From Aureobasidium sp. EXF-3400 (Eukaryota; Ascomycota; Dothideomycetes; Dothideales; Saccotheciaceae): a stretch of 64,000 bases of DNA. Under the pieces are notes generated by a model that had not been told where the DNA came from, did no database searches, and worked only from the letters and a program-made list of their open reading frames with translations. This document shows positions 32,612-43,911 of this stretch, piece after piece. The translations under genes and the position numbers were made by a program. The DNA is taken from assembly GCA_024195585.1 (NCBI GenBank), contig SWBL01000202.1:1-64000 (forward strand), read 5' to 3'. The first letter of the stretch is position 1; every line of letters begins with the position of its first letter.

Positions 32612-33092
32612 TGCGAGGCATGATGCAGTGAAGTCAATAGGGGAGAAGTTGTTTAGGTGTGAAATGTGAATCTGACGCGTCACTCACTCTCCGCAAGTGA
32701 AGGCCAGCCGAGCCGGAGTGATGCTATATACATAGCAAAGGTCGCCTCCTCCACAAGCAGCGATCACTGCCAGTGTGTTCCATGGCCGATTTAGTAAGTC
32801 CTTAATCACTGGCGGAGCGGTACCTGGGTTCGATCCCCAGGAGAAACCCACTCTTTCGCCACAACCACATCAGTCCTTTCCCCCAGGCAGTGGTTGAGAG
32901 TCCCGGTCGTTGCTTAAAAAGATAACCCCAATCGACTCACCTTGTAAACTCCTCTCCCCCCGAGGTCGCTGGTGCGGGTTTCTCTGGTCTTCGGGCCTAG
33001 TTCTTTTGCTCGAGGTTCGTGGAAGATGTAGTTTTTGCGCGCTGTGAGCGAAGACAACGACCATGATGTGAGTTGATGCAAGTGACGATTGC
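32612..33092. other. Intergenic with an isolated tRNA T-arm-like sequence
   Basis: No gene. CTGGGTTCGATCCCCAG at about 32824-32840 folds like a T-arm, but I find no matching acceptor 5' strand or anticodon arm, so I do not call a tRNA. Confidence 0.45.
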
Positions 33093-33788
33093 TCAGACGA
33101 GATCGAAGGGACGCTTTGATCCAGGGGTGGATTGCGGAGTTGCGCGAGAGAGCAAGTCATTAACGATACGAGATGAAAGTGCAGCGCGAGCGGACTCTTC
33201 CTGAGCGTAAAGTCTTTCAGCAGGATCTGTACGAGGCGTGAAGAACTGCTCAGATGCTTGAGTGTGCGGAGTCGGCATTATGGTAGGTCGAATGGACATG
33301 TCAGCCATAGTCTGGGCCACACGCGCACGCGAAGGAGGAACGAAGTCCGGCATGATCATCTGACAGAGACGGAGAATGTGAGGATGCTTGTTCGGCTCGA
33401 AAGCGTCAAAGGGCAAGCTACCGTGGAAGATGGCCTGCATGAGAGTTTCGTCGAGGTCGGTCTTGAGGACCTCCTGGTTGGCGACCTCAGCAGCAGCATG
33501 GCTCGTCTTTGTGATCAGAGGCTGCTCGGTACGTTGCTCGATCTTGATCTTGAGCTCATCAGGAATCTGTCTCAGCTCCTTTTCGCCAGCATTGGAAGAG
33601 TCATCGGCAAGCAGGGCTTGGAGGTAGGTGTAGTAGGATTCACAGGCGGCGAGATGAGCGACTTTACGGGCGACTATGTTCCTTGCCACCTTCTTATCAT
33701 TGCAGTGGCGGCAGATGGCCATTGGAGTTTTGGCACCATCTTCGAGAGCTTCGAATTGACGAGAGATGTAACCTTGCTGAGGCGGCAT
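33093..33788 (-). CDS. BED-finger protein resembling the N-terminus of hAT transposases
   Basis: Intronless, 231 residues starting MPPQQGYISRQFEALEDG. Residues ~27-50 carry ICRHC...KVAHLAAC, a C-x2-C...H-x3-C arrangement like BED-type fingers of hAT elements. Near residues 115-155, DLDETLMQAIFHGSLPFDAF and PHILRLCQMIMPDFVPPSRA correspond to the conserved hAT segment before the catalytic domain (LPF...F, then P-x-y-x-x-PSR). The RNase H-like catalytic domain and C-terminal dimerisation region are absent; the tail is short and low-complexity (TPQSTPGSKRPFDLV). The frame is intact with ordinary codon use and a promoter shared with UBX5. It is either a domesticated fragment or a host gene built from one. 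The relationship is judged from motifs alone. Confidence 0.62.
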   Translation of the reverse strand: MPPQQGYISRQFEALEDGAKTPMAICRHCNDKKVARNIVARKVAHLAACESYYTYLQALLADDSSNAGEKELRQIPDELKIKIEQRTEQPLITKTSHAAAEVANQEVLKTDLDETLMQAIFHGSLPFDAFEPNKHPHILRLCQMIMPDFVPPSRARVAQTMADMSIRPTIMPTPHTQASEQFFTPRTDPAERLYAQEESARAALSSRIVNDLLSRATPQSTPGSKRPFDLV

Positions 33789-34152
33789 GATGGAAGTAGA
33801 CTTGTAAATGGGGTCTAAATGAGGTTGGCATCAAGAAGGCTTCAGGAAGGGATGTCGACGAGCTGATGTTGACCGCGAGAAATAGAAGCTCGGTCGCTCC
33901 TGCCTGCGTCACCGTGCGCTCGTGCATAGTTGTGCATAATTGTGCAGATGACGATTATCGGACTTTACAATCAAGTGAATTCGAATCACTTCCATCTCTT
34001 GACAAGAACATCCCCTCGCCTTCGCTTTCACACCGAGTTATCAGCCTCGTCACTCCCACCTTGGTCGCCGATTGTTTCCTCCGACTCGAACCTCCGCATC
34101 CAAGAAATCTCAACAACTGGTGGCAACCTTCGAACCATCAACACCAGCAATC
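33789..34152. promoter_or_regulatory. Divergent promoter, BED-finger gene / UBX5
   Basis: 364 bp between two divergent start codons. CATCAACACCAGCAATC precedes the UBX5 start. No defined site recognised. Confidence 0.45.
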
Positions 34153-35757
34153 ATGGACGACGAGCTGATCGCCAACTTTACGGCCTTCACCTCAGCCACC
34201 CCCGAACTCGCACGCCAGTATCTTACTTTGACCGAAAGCAATCTCGAGCAGGCTGTTCAACTCTACTTCGACAGCGGCGGCGCCGACATGGGCGCCTCCA
34301 TGCCCCAACAACCCGCCGCCCAACCAGCATCACGCCGCTACAACGAAGACAATAACGGTGTTGTGACGATAGACTCGGATGATGACGAGGCTCCCTACGA
34401 AGACGATGAGGCCATGGCAAGACGCCTACAGCAAGAGGCTTATGGAACCGCTGGCGGTGAAGAGGACGTCAGAGCTCCCATGGCCAGAACTACCGAGACG
34501 CTTGTCGGCCCTGGTTCTACATGGGTTGGCGATGACGGGGACGACATCGACGCTGCTGTTCAAGAGCAGATGATGGCACGCCAAAGACGAGGTCAGTCAT
34601 TTCACTTGCTTGCGACAAATAGCCAGTCTGCTAACATGCTGCTAGCCAACACACGACCCGGCATCTTCAACCAAGTCTCTGTATGGGACGATGCCAACGG
34701 CCTCGCAACTCCCTCCGATCCAGAAGCCCACCGTCGCAACCTCGCCCGCGCTACTGGAGGTGCTTCAGAACAATCGTCCAAGTCAACACTACTCGCCGAA
34801 CTCTTCAGACCGCCCACCGACCTTATTTCGCCCCTGTCGTTCCAAGATGCCCGCGACGAAGGAAAAGAGGATGAGAAGTGGATAATCGTCAACGTTCAAG
34901 ACCCATCAATCTTCGATTGCCAGGTCCTCAACCGTGATATTTGGAAGAACTCACAGATCAAGGAGACCGTCCAGGAGAACTTCATCTTCTTGCAGTACTC
35001 AAAGGATGACCCGCGCGGCAACCAATACGTGCAGTACTACTTCCAGAACAGAGACAGCGACGACGCATACCCACACATCGCCATTGTCGACCCCAGAACC
35101 GGCGAGCAAGTCAAGGTCTGGTCAGGTGCTCCTGTCCCAAAACCTGCCGACTTTCTGATGGACTTGCATGAGTTCCTGGACCGTTACAGCCTGAAGGCAT
35201 TCGCAAAGAACCCGGTGGCTACCCGCAAGCCCGAGAAAAAGTCCAAGGATGTTGAAAGAATGAGTGAGGAGGAAATGCTGGAGATGGCTATGCAAAACAG
35301 CTTGCAACAAGGTGGTGCAGCGGTCAAGGACGATGACCCTGATGCTCTTACCAAGGCAGAGTCAAGTAAGGGTAACAACACGGCTGTCGACCCCGATGCC
35401 ATGGATATCGTCGACACCGGTGTACCAATCGAGAACGCAGAGACAGAACCTTCGGCGTCACAAGCTGGTCCTTTCGCCCAAATCGCATCCGACAAACCTC
35501 ACACTGAGCCTACGGATCCGGCTTCCTCGACTCGCATTCAGTTCAGATACTCTGGTGGAAGACAGATCAGACGCTTTGGGCTGCAAGAAGAAGTACGCCG
35601 TATGTACGAGTGGCTCAAAGCATCACCCGTCGAAGGCAAGCAAGGTGTCGACTTTGAGTTTGTCTTCATGGGCCGCAACCTGATTGAGGCATTGGATCAG
35701 ACGATTGAGGAGGCTGGACTCAAGAATGGTTCAGTCATGATCGAGTTCATTGAGTAA
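34153..35757 (+). CDS. UBX5: UBX domain protein 5 (UBXN7-like Cdc48 adaptor)
   Basis: Cdc48/p97 adaptor that links ubiquitylated substrates (yeast Ubx5; human UBXN7) to the segregase in the nucleus and cytosol. Exons 34153-34591 and 34646-35757 around a 54-nt intron (GTCAGT donor, TGCTAACATG branch, CTAG acceptor) that has no stop and a length divisible by three. I treat it as an intron because its signals are complete and splicing gives RQRRANTRPGIFNQ. Product 516 residues. Domains: UBA-like at ~3-45 (ELIANFTAFTSATPELARQY), UAS thioredoxin-like at ~195-330 (WIIVNVQDPSIFDCQVLNRD, IFLQYSKDDPRGNQYVQYY), UIM at ~353-368 (SEEEMLEMAMQNSLQ), and UBX at ~435-516 ending NGSVMIEFIE. This domain order is diagnostic of the Ubx5/UBXN7 group. 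Confidence 0.93.
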   Translation: MDDELIANFTAFTSATPELARQYLTLTESNLEQAVQLYFDSGGADMGASMPQQPAAQPASRRYNEDNNGVVTIDSDDDEAPYEDDEAMARRLQQEAYGTAGGEEDVRAPMARTTETLVGPGSTWVGDDGDDIDAAVQEQMMARQRRGQSFHLLATNSQSANMLLANTRPGIFNQVSVWDDANGLATPSDPEAHRRNLARATGGASEQSSKSTLLAELFRPPTDLISPLSFQDARDEGKEDEKWIIVNVQDPSIFDCQVLNRDIWKNSQIKETVQENFIFLQYSKDDPRGNQYVQYYFQNRDSDDAYPHIAIVDPRTGEQVKVWSGAPVPKPADFLMDLHEFLDRYSLKAFAKNPVATRKPEKKSKDVERMSEEEMLEMAMQNSLQQGGAAVKDDDPDALTKAESSKGNNTAVDPDAMDIVDTGVPIENAETEPSASQAGPFAQIASDKPHTEPTDPASSTRIQFRYSGGRQIRRFGLQEEVRRMYEWLKASPVEGKQGVDFEFVFMGRNLIEALDQTIEEAGLKNGSVMIEFIE

Positions 35758-36096
35758 GAGAGACTCAAGGTAGTCTGAAGATGTTCTCCGGGCGTGAACA
35801 CCCAATAGGCAGTGCGTCTGGAGTATAATGAGACCGAAGAAGGGCTTTTCAAGCTGCACAAATAGATGGCACGGGATGCTCTAGCTAATCATGACAATAA
35901 CGCAATATCCTACCAATGACCATTGCCCTACTGTGTACTCTGTGAATCCCATTTGCTGCACGCCCACTGAAGAACGAGTGCGCAAGGAAGTCAAAGACTG
36001 AGATCAGGACCTGAACCATGTCGTTGCGAGCCAATTGGCCTTGACAAGGTGCTGAGGGAGCAAAACAATTTTGATCATGTCCACCAGACAAAACAA
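35758..36096. other. Intergenic
   Basis: 3' flank of UBX5 up to the tRNA. Nothing else recognised. Confidence 0.5.
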
Positions 36097-36167
36097 TGTC
36101 GCAGCCGTGAATCGAACACGGGGCTCGTGCATGGCAAGCACGAATTTTACCACTAAACCACTGCGAC
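36097..36167 (-). tRNA. tRNA-Gly (GCC)
   Basis: 71-nt cloverleaf on the minus strand. The acceptor GTCGCAG pairs perfectly with CTGCGAC, with discriminator A. The D-arm contains TGGTTTAGTGG (box A). The anticodon stem is CGTGC/GCACG with loop TTGCCAT, so the anticodon is GCC. The T-arm is CGTGTTCGATTCACG (box B). No intron and no encoded CCA, as expected for a nuclear eukaryotic gene. Confidence 0.96.
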
Positions 36168-36517
36168 TTAGTATGTTTGACTGAAAACTTGACACGTATA
36201 GAAAAGCTAGTCATGGGCGGGAAGCGTTGTGGCGGGTCCAGCCTCGGTCTCGGTCATAGCTGCCTCCCGTCGCGAACGCGTGAAGTTGGAAGCTGTGATC
36301 ATCGCCATCTTCTTTCGAATCAAGACCAGATAATTGCAACACTCTTGGTGATTCTGCTGCGTGTATTTAATTGTTCAGGTCAAGCATTTGAACGTTCCAG
36401 ATGATCTAGTCGCCCTCCGCGTCCAATCCCTTATTTCTATTCCAGCGACGCGTACAACCGCCATACCACGTCTGGTCGCAAACTCGATATCTCGACGCGC
36501 CCAAACACTCCTGCGCC
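36168..36517. other. Intergenic, SCC3 promoter
   Basis: Upstream of the cohesin gene and 5' of the tRNA. No gene or recognised site. Confidence 0.5.
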
Positions 36518-39500
36518 ATGTCGTCCCCATTATCAGAAGCTCACGAAGAGGCTCCGGATGCCCCCAATGAGCGTCGCTCCCGTCGCTCCGGACGCGTCTC
36601 GCGCAAGCCCGAACTCTACATCGAAGAAGCACCTGCGACCAAGCGCAAGCGTGATGCCGCAGATGACGATCAGCTTGACGAGGATGAGGAATCTGATGAA
36701 GAGGAGGAGAGTGAGCCCGGCGAGGAAGAGCTTCGGGAACAAAAGGCCAAAGCCCGCAAGACAAAGGCCGCTGCACCCAAGAAGCCCGCTGCGAAGCGCT
36801 CAAAAACGAACGGCACTTCGATCGCGTTACCTGTAAGAGCAGCTGGCAAGAAGGGTCGTTCGAAGAAGGCCAAGGGCGTGGATGAGGCTGTTGCGGAACA
36901 AGTGGGAGGTCTTTACGGTCGGTTCAGGCACACACACATGTTACGCACACGAAGTCTGACTTTATTATACAGCCCAGGTATTCGCCCGAGGCAAGACACT
37001 GGAAGAAGCGGCCGAAGAATGGCTCGCGGCATTTAACGAACACGAATCCGGTGCTGTGGCAGATCTCGTCAACTTCGTCTTGAGATCGGCTGGCTGCGAG
37101 TTGGAGGTTTCGAGTGAAGACATCGAGGACCCCGACAACTGTGCGAACAGGCTCGGCGACCTGCAAGACGAATTTCAGGCAGTATGTTGATCTCGTTTTA
37201 TCACGCGACTCCTACTAACCGCCCTGCAGCAAAATCTGTCCGAGTACCCCATCATCGCAAAGGGCAAGGGCACCGCCGCATTCAAAGACTCAGTGACAGG
37301 CTTCTTCTACACTCTGATCAAGGCCATCCACACCACCAACGTCCTTTTCTCCAACATTGAACTCATTGAGAACATACAAGTATGGCTCGGTACCATGTCA
37401 GCAGCTCAGAACAGACCTTTCAGACACACCGCGACTGTCGTTTCTCTAGCTGTTATCTCCGCTCTCTGCGAAGTCGGCAGTGAGCTGGCTGAAGAAGCCT
37501 CGAAAGCCCTACGCCATAGTGAGACCCAGAAAAAGAGCAAGAACTCGAACAAAACACGAGTCAGCGAGCTGCAGGACTATTCGAAACAAGCAAAGGCGAA
37601 CCAGGAGATTCTCGATAACACCGTGAAAGATTGGTTCGAGACTGTCTTCATTCACCGCTACAGAGACGTCGACCCTCACATCCGTGTAGATTGTGCAAGA
37701 GCTATCGGAGACTGGATGATCGCCTACCCAGACCAATTCTTCAATGGCAAACACCTGAGGTACCTTGGATGGTTACTTTCCGACACAAATCATTCAACTC
37801 GCCTCGAAGTAGTCAAGCAGCTACACCGCTTTTACGCCGATAAAAACAAACTCGGTGGCCTCAAGACTTTCACCGAGCGCTTCAGAAGCCGCATGGTTGA
37901 GATCGCCACCAAAGATGCCGAGCCGAGCGTACGAGCTGCCGCTATTGAACTGCTTGATGATTTGAGGGAGGCTGGTTTGCTCGAGCCTGACGATATCGAC
38001 AAGATCGGACGACTGATTTTCGACGCTGAGCCGCGAGTGAGAAAGTCGGTCGTCGGCTTTTTCGCCGAAAGCATCAACGACGCATATGAAGCTAAGGTCG
38101 ACGCACTTGGTGGTCAAGAGACACTGGATGAGATTCTTGGAGAAGAGAACGACTCATCTGACAGCCCGTGTCACGAGTGGATAAAGCTTAAGTGCCTCGC
38201 AGAAGGGTTGGATTCCTACGACTCAGCAGATGGCCCCTTGCCACCAAGTGTCGAAAGAGGTCCCGGTCAAGGCGGATATCTGTTGCACGCTGGTTCAGCA
38301 GACACTCGCTTCATGATCGCTGCTGACACACTCCATGATCAGATTGACGAAGTTCGCGAATGGGAGAAGCTAGCTGGATATCTCCTGTACGACACTTCTG
38401 TCGCAGATCAGAATGGCGATGCTTCTAGCGGCGAGTCACAACTCAAGCAGGAGCTAAGGCTTAAAGAGAATGAGGAAGTCATCCTTCTCGAAGTTCTGAA
38501 CTCTTCTGTCAAACAAGCTGTCTCGTCTCTTGTGGAAGCGCACGCCGACAAAAAAGCGAAGAAAACCAAGAAGCAAAAGGACGACATTGAAGAAATGCAG
38601 GAGAAAGCAGCGCGTCACCTCGCAAACATGATTCCTCGACTACTTAAGAAGTTTGGAGAATCACCACAGACTGCTGCAAGCACACTTCGCCTAGGCCGTG
38701 TTCTGAGTCTGGAAGCCTTCCAGGAGTTCAGACAAGACTCTTCCACATATGCGACATTGCTGAACGACTTCAACAAGCAGTTCCTGTCTCATAGTAACGA
38801 GGAGGTTTTGGCAGAAGCCAGTCGAGCTTTGTTGCGCGCAAAGAGTTACCACGAGCTTGGAGATGTTCCTGATGAAAGAATCGACACCCTTTGGGAAGAC
38901 ACCATCAGCACATTCAACACACTCACGCACGACAAGGACCTCGAAACACGCGGACTGCTGTCTGTTACAGTTCTCGATGCTCTTTCCAAAACTGTGCTGC
39001 GACTCGAAAAACTGTCCAGTATATCCAATCCTGTCGAATACCTAGAAACCGAACCTTCCGCACCTGCTACCGCGCGCACCAACTTGTCAGAACCTTCTCC
39101 ACCTATCGACTCACTAATCGCTCTCATCAACCGCGCTGCTTCACCAAAGGGTTCGGACCCGGAGACTGCTGATCTCGACGATGCTCTGGCAATGCACGCC
39201 TCACGCACAGTTTGCTTCTACTTCATGTGGCGGATACCCGCATTCATCAAGTCGCTACAAACAGTCGCTCTGCCTGACATTGAGCTCGAAAATCTTGCCG
39301 TAAGACGCGATGCATACGTCGGCGCCCTGGGTTCAGTATTGAAGACACGTCCTGTGAACGACGAGCTCAGCCCTCTGGTGTCAGGCATGCTTCTCGATGC
39401 TCACACCGTAATGGCCATCCTGCGCCAGGTCACCACAGACAAGAACGGCGACGAGTACCTCGTGCTAGCGCTCGAGATGGACGCCGTACTGCAAAAGCGC

Positions 39501-40184
39501 ATCCTCCGCGTCTTTGGCGCCGTCGAATCCGCCTTTGCCAAAGCCAGCGGCAAACACGTCGAAGTTGAAGCCGAAAACTCACAAGCCCAAGACTCTGAAA
39601 ACGATGACGATGAAGACGAGCCCGCCGATCCCGTTGACGCAGACCCTGAAGACTCAGACGACGCAGAAGACGAGGACGATGCTGAAGGAGGCGATGAACA
39701 ACAAATCCAAGCCTCCCAAGCCAAACGCGTTGCCAAACTTCAAAACAGTCTGCTTGCTGAACAACGCCTCTGCGAATTGGCTTCCAAGCTCGTGCTTGCT
39801 GTCCTGGGACGAATGGTCAATGTGAACGTCATGAAGCAGAGACTCGAACGCAACAAGACACGTCTGGGACATAACTTCAAACTTGTGCTTGAGCACTTGG
39901 ACGCACAATCCAAAGGCAAAAAGGGCAAGGGCAAAGCTGCCGCTGCAAAGACCGGCGCTCAACAGGCAAAGGCTAAATCTGCAGCGGCACCTCAACAGCA
40001 GAAGAGCGCAGAAGTAGTTGTAGAGGATGATGAAGAGGAAGAGGAAGCAGAAGATGAAGAAGACGTTCGCGCGCGAGAGATCCAAGAGGATGATGAAATG
40101 GCTGATGTTGACAATGATGAGAATGAGGAAGGAGGTAATCAAGAGGAAGTCGCTGCTGATGCTGAGAGTGTAATCGGAGACTAG
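36518..40184 (+). CDS. SCC3: Cohesin subunit Scc3 / STAG
   Basis: HEAT-repeat subunit of cohesin that binds the kleisin and DNA and is needed for sister-chromatid cohesion. Exons 36518-36917, 36973-37181 and 37230-40184 with introns of 55 nt (GTCGGT...ACAG) and 48 nt (GTATGT...TGCAG); 1187 residues. The N-terminus is disordered and highly charged (RRSRRSGRVSRKPELY, DEDEESDEEEESEPGEEE, KKPAAKRSK). The STAG region follows, with TAAFKDSVTGFFYTLIKAIH, DNTVKDWFETVFIHRYRDVD, IRVDCARAIGDWM, FFNGKHLRYLGWLLSDTNHS and LEVVKQLHRFY, the most conserved part of the family. The C-terminus is acidic (DDEDEPADPVDADPEDSDD and later runs), as in fungal homologues. The mitotic (Psc3) rather than meiotic form is likely but not proven. 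Confidence 0.95.
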
Positions 40185-40756
40185 AAGGTATGAATGGCGG
40201 TCGTTCCTTCTTTGCGAGATGCTTTTCTAGTTCTGTACATACCCTTTCTGTTTTCAAATATCCTAGCTTATGTTCAAATCATCCTTGCATACATTCACGT
40301 CTACTTGAGGGCTGTTCCATGTGAGAAGGACATCAAAGAGTCAGAAGAAAGAACAGCTTGCATAAAATCTGCTATATACAGCCCCCTGCCGTTCTCAAAA
40401 GTAAGAACCAAAGTAAAAGATTTGCAGAACGATAACGATACAACGCTTTTTCGTTTTGGAGCGAGAGTGATGGAAAAGAAAGGAGAAAAGGAAAACTGTT
40501 CTGTGGACCGACCCCTCTTAGCCATCGTAAAACTCCCTGCAAACCTTGAATATCGATAAGTCCAGACACCCATATTTCAGACTCAAACATTGTGCTCATC
40601 CTTTGTGGCAGATGAACTATGCCCCGTGCGCCTCAAACTCAAGTATGGTTTTCGTAGTTTCTTCATGATATGTATTGGTCTCGAGTCTCGCTCAGAGACC
40701 TGATAGTCCCAGTGCCGATGAAGGTGGATGGTGAATCTGTCTTTTTTGCTTCTGTT
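40185..40756. other. Convergent 3' flanks, SCC3 / OPI1
   Basis: Terminator regions of two convergent genes, AT-rich with short runs of A. No gene supported. Confidence 0.5.
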
Positions 40757-42407
40757 TTACTCAGCTGTGGACTCTCTCGGGTCGTCGGCGTCCATCATCT
40801 CCTCTTCACGATTGCTTCTCCCTAGACTTTGCAGCCAGCTCTCGGCACTATTCAGCGTGATGCCGACGACGCTGTTGACTTGTGACATCATGTCGATGCC
40901 TTCGGTTGCGAAAGCGATCATGCGGTGTGCTGCTTTGCGAGTGTTCTCATCTGCGCCCTGGCCTGCAACTGCCTTGCCGTCCTCGCCACCGTCGGCTTTG
41001 ACGGCCGCTTGAGACGGGGAAGCTGCTTCGGCAGACTGTGTAGCGTGGCGCCATCTTTGAGGGATGGACAACAACTGCCCCTTGACGATGTTGCGGGCAT
41101 TCTCGGGGAGAGCACCTCCTGCGTAAGTCGAGACGGAGTTGACCACAGTTTGGATGGTGTGCCAGATATCATCACAAAGTGATTTGATACGTCTCGCAAG
41201 CATCTCTGTCGATTGATCATGCTCACTGCCGCTTCTGATTTCAATCACGATACCGGCTTCTCTTTCCTTCTCTTGCCTGGCTCGCTCTTGTTGCGATATC
41301 TCGTGCGATTGGTCGTACTCTTGTAGAACCATCTTGAGCGCGTTCATGACGCTTTCAACGTGCTCAGTAGCTGAAGAAAGAAGCTTGACGCAGTACTGGA
41401 GGCTTCGCAAGGATGAATCGCTAAGTGCAACACCAAGAGCAGAGGTCGAGATGAAGATTTTGGTTGACCAGCTTCGATTATTAGGAGGTCTTTCAACAGC
41501 TCGGCTTCTCTCTGATCCATGAGGGCTGACCTCCTCTCTGTACGAGGGTGGTTTGTTGGCTTGGTACGCGGGTAGATATTCCTGTGAGTCCTGCAGGCTT
41601 GGGTCCACACGGTCAAGATCCATATTGTCCGAGCCTACTCGTCGACGTTTACTTCCGTGAGCAGGATCCATGGCTGGAGAGCTAGGCCTTCGGCTATCAA
41701 GGTATCGTCTGATACCTCCTTCGACACCAGTACGTCTACCGAGGTTACTGACAGTACTAGCGACAGGAGAGCCAACATTGCGCTCGACAAGATGGACACC
41801 GTATCGGACGATACGAGGGGAGAAGTTCTTAGTCGCATTGTAAGCTGACAAACTACCGTTTACAGTATTCCCGACCCAAGGATGGGCGTCGACCAAAAGA
41901 TCTAGTAGTGGCTCGAGGTCTTTGTTCGAAGAAGCTGAGGCATTTGTAGGGCTGTGGTTGGATGCTGATGGACGGGTCTTGGGGGAAGGAGCAAAGTCTG
42001 GATTGTCAGTCGGCGTGACAGGAAGTCGGACATTGGGTATACACACCAGGGTTTCCAAGACCAGATAGAGCTTCGGCGGCGAGACGGACATCCGGATCGT
42101 CCATTGACACACTCGTGGAGCGTTGAGTTGCATCGTCAATGCTCATGTTGCTAGCAGCGTCGGATTCAATGCTGGTGCGAGGCATATTCACTTGCGGGTC
42201 GACGTCTCTGGCGGCAGCGGCATTGAGCAAGACATTGGGATGGACCGTCTTTGAGGGAAGGTCGGCGAGGACAGACTTCAGGTCGGGAAGAGTAATGTCG
42301 GCAGGAGCATGGTTCATGTGAAGGTCTGTCGTGGGCACCGAGGGCAGTTTGAGGTTGTCGGCATCTTGGTCGTAGGCGTATCCGGGCGCTTGGCGTTGCG
42401 ATTCCAT
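40757..42407 (-). CDS. OPI1: Opi1-family transcription regulator (CCG-8 type)
   Basis: Opi1 family regulator; in yeast it represses phospholipid genes in response to phosphatidic acid at the ER, and the Neurospora homologue is the clock-controlled gene ccg-8. Exons 42407-42047 and 41997-40757 around a 49-nt intron (GTGTGT...CCAG, phase 1); 533 residues. The Opi1 signature block is DLLVDAHPWVGNTVNGSLSA with NFSPRIVRYGVHLVERNVGS and RRTGVEGGIRRYLDSRRPS. A nuclear-localisation-like GSKRRRVGSD follows. A second conserved helical region comes later: STSALGVALSDSSLRSLQYC, HVESVMNALKMVLQEYD, DDIWHTIQTVVNSVSTYAGG. The C-terminus is acidic. The first exon is disordered and contains LRLAAEALSGL-type helices (RLAAEALSGLGN). 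Confidence 0.92.
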
Positions 42408-43108
42408 TGTTGCACTGACGTATCGAGCTCCTGCGCAAGTCGGCGACGACTCTGGCAGCAGCAACTAGCAAAACACGATTGGGCGGGTTCGACGGCGATT
42501 GAGAGGTGATCGAGGCAGCAAACGACAGGTCATTGGCAATGGTCGTGAGGAAGGACGTCGACGGTCGATGAAACTCATCATCTTCTGCACAACGGGAAGA
42601 GGAGCATGTGATATTTGTTGCCCGTGGCCTTGGCATGACCCGTCGCTTTCACATGTCATTCTTCGGTTCAACCTCGATCTTTTTGCTGCCCTCTCGACCG
42701 CGACCATGTCATGTTGGATCTCTCGTCCTTGCTATTGAATAACTACCAGATTGTATGTTATCTTAATCTAGCTGAGGTGACATGTCTCGTGGGAGCCAGA
42801 CTCTCTCGTGGGATACTCTGCAAGCGATGTAGTACTGCTGAGTATTGGTACTGCGAGGTGCCGCTATCGATGCAGGCGTTGGCAGCCAACGCCTCAAAGA
42901 CCCTTTTGTCTCCATTCACATGTTTTGTTCGCTCTGGTTCGTCCAAATTGCAAGTGCCGGAAGATAAATATTGCTTGTCTCCACAGCTTTGCAAGGGTTG
43001 CCTTTCGTACTCGATCAACACATGAAAGCACGAGCTCAACCATTTCTCTGTCCTCATATCCAGCTGCAACCAAAACAAGTAGATGAAAACCAAAAACCTG
43101 TTGAGAGC
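42408..43108. other. Intergenic, OPI1 promoter
   Basis: 700 bp upstream of OPI1 and downstream of the ankyrin gene, both on the minus strand. No gene supported. Confidence 0.5.
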
Positions 43109-43640
43109 TTATTGCTGTTCCACACCAAACAGCGTGAGATAATTCTCCTTCCTGAACATGTGTGCACTGTCGACAGCATTGGGCTGTCCTGCATACACAT
43201 CTGCCCTGTTCTCAAACAATAGCTTGACCACTTCATCCGAAGCTTTGAATACAGCGCCAGCAATCGGACTCTGACCTCTGTCATTCAACACATTCGGATC
43301 CGCACCCTTGTCAAGCAGCATCCTTGTTGTTTCTGCATGGCCGTGATAAGCTGCTAGCATGAGCAGCGTATCGCCCTTGGAATTTGTGAGATTAGGCGGG
43401 ATGCCACTGTGAAATCAACGTTAGCTTGACGACTGCTGCGGTACTGATAGCATGCATATTTCAATCGACTTACGCGCTGATATATTGTGCCAACTCCTCA
43501 GTCTTGCCTGCTCGTGCAAAGTCGAACAATTTGCCTGCTAGTTCGAGCGCTGCAGGTGGCAGGTCCGCCGCCTGAGTCGGAACACTGCTGCTTGAAGCGG
43601 CATCATCTGCTGATTGTGCTGGTTGCTGTGGAAGACCCAT
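43109..43640 (-). CDS. Small ankyrin-repeat protein
   Basis: Two exons, 43640-43474 and 43406-43109, with a 67-nt intron (GTAAGT donor, GCTAAC branch, ACAG acceptor); 154 residues. The start MGLPQQPAQSADD is the first ATG. A Ser/Ala-rich leader is followed by three ankyrin units: LAGKLFDFARAGKTEELAQY, then GDTLLMLAAYHGHAETTRML and LLDKGADPNVLNDRGQSPIA, then SDEVVKLLFENRADVY, ending LTLFGVEQQ. Similar short ankyrin proteins are widespread in fungi and usually bind partners, with no enzymatic role. Partner unknown. Transcribed in the same direction as UTP8, 271 bp beyond its stop codon. Confidence 0.87.
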
Positions 43641-43911
43641 CGTGATTAAATTCACGATCGTTCTGATTGTGAATTCACGTGTTGAATGTTTGAAAGATGA
43701 GGTCGTCTAAGTACGTTTATGACCGTGCTTGCCAGGCTCGAGTGGTAAGCAGTGACATCATAGAATCTTGTGGATAGCGATATAGAAAGTTCCGAGTCAG
43801 TGGATAAATGGATGCATATATGAAAACAATGATTTTTTCCTGTCCTGTGACTCCTCGCTAAGTAAATACATTCAGACTTCTTCCATGTACACAACCTCCT
43901 TCACGTAGTCC

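Noticed and set aside
32797..32860. T-arm-like CTGGGTTCGATCCCCAG, possible tRNA
   Set aside because: The following bases GAGAAAC would need GTTTCTC upstream as acceptor partner; none is present within 100 bases, and no anticodon arm can be drawn.
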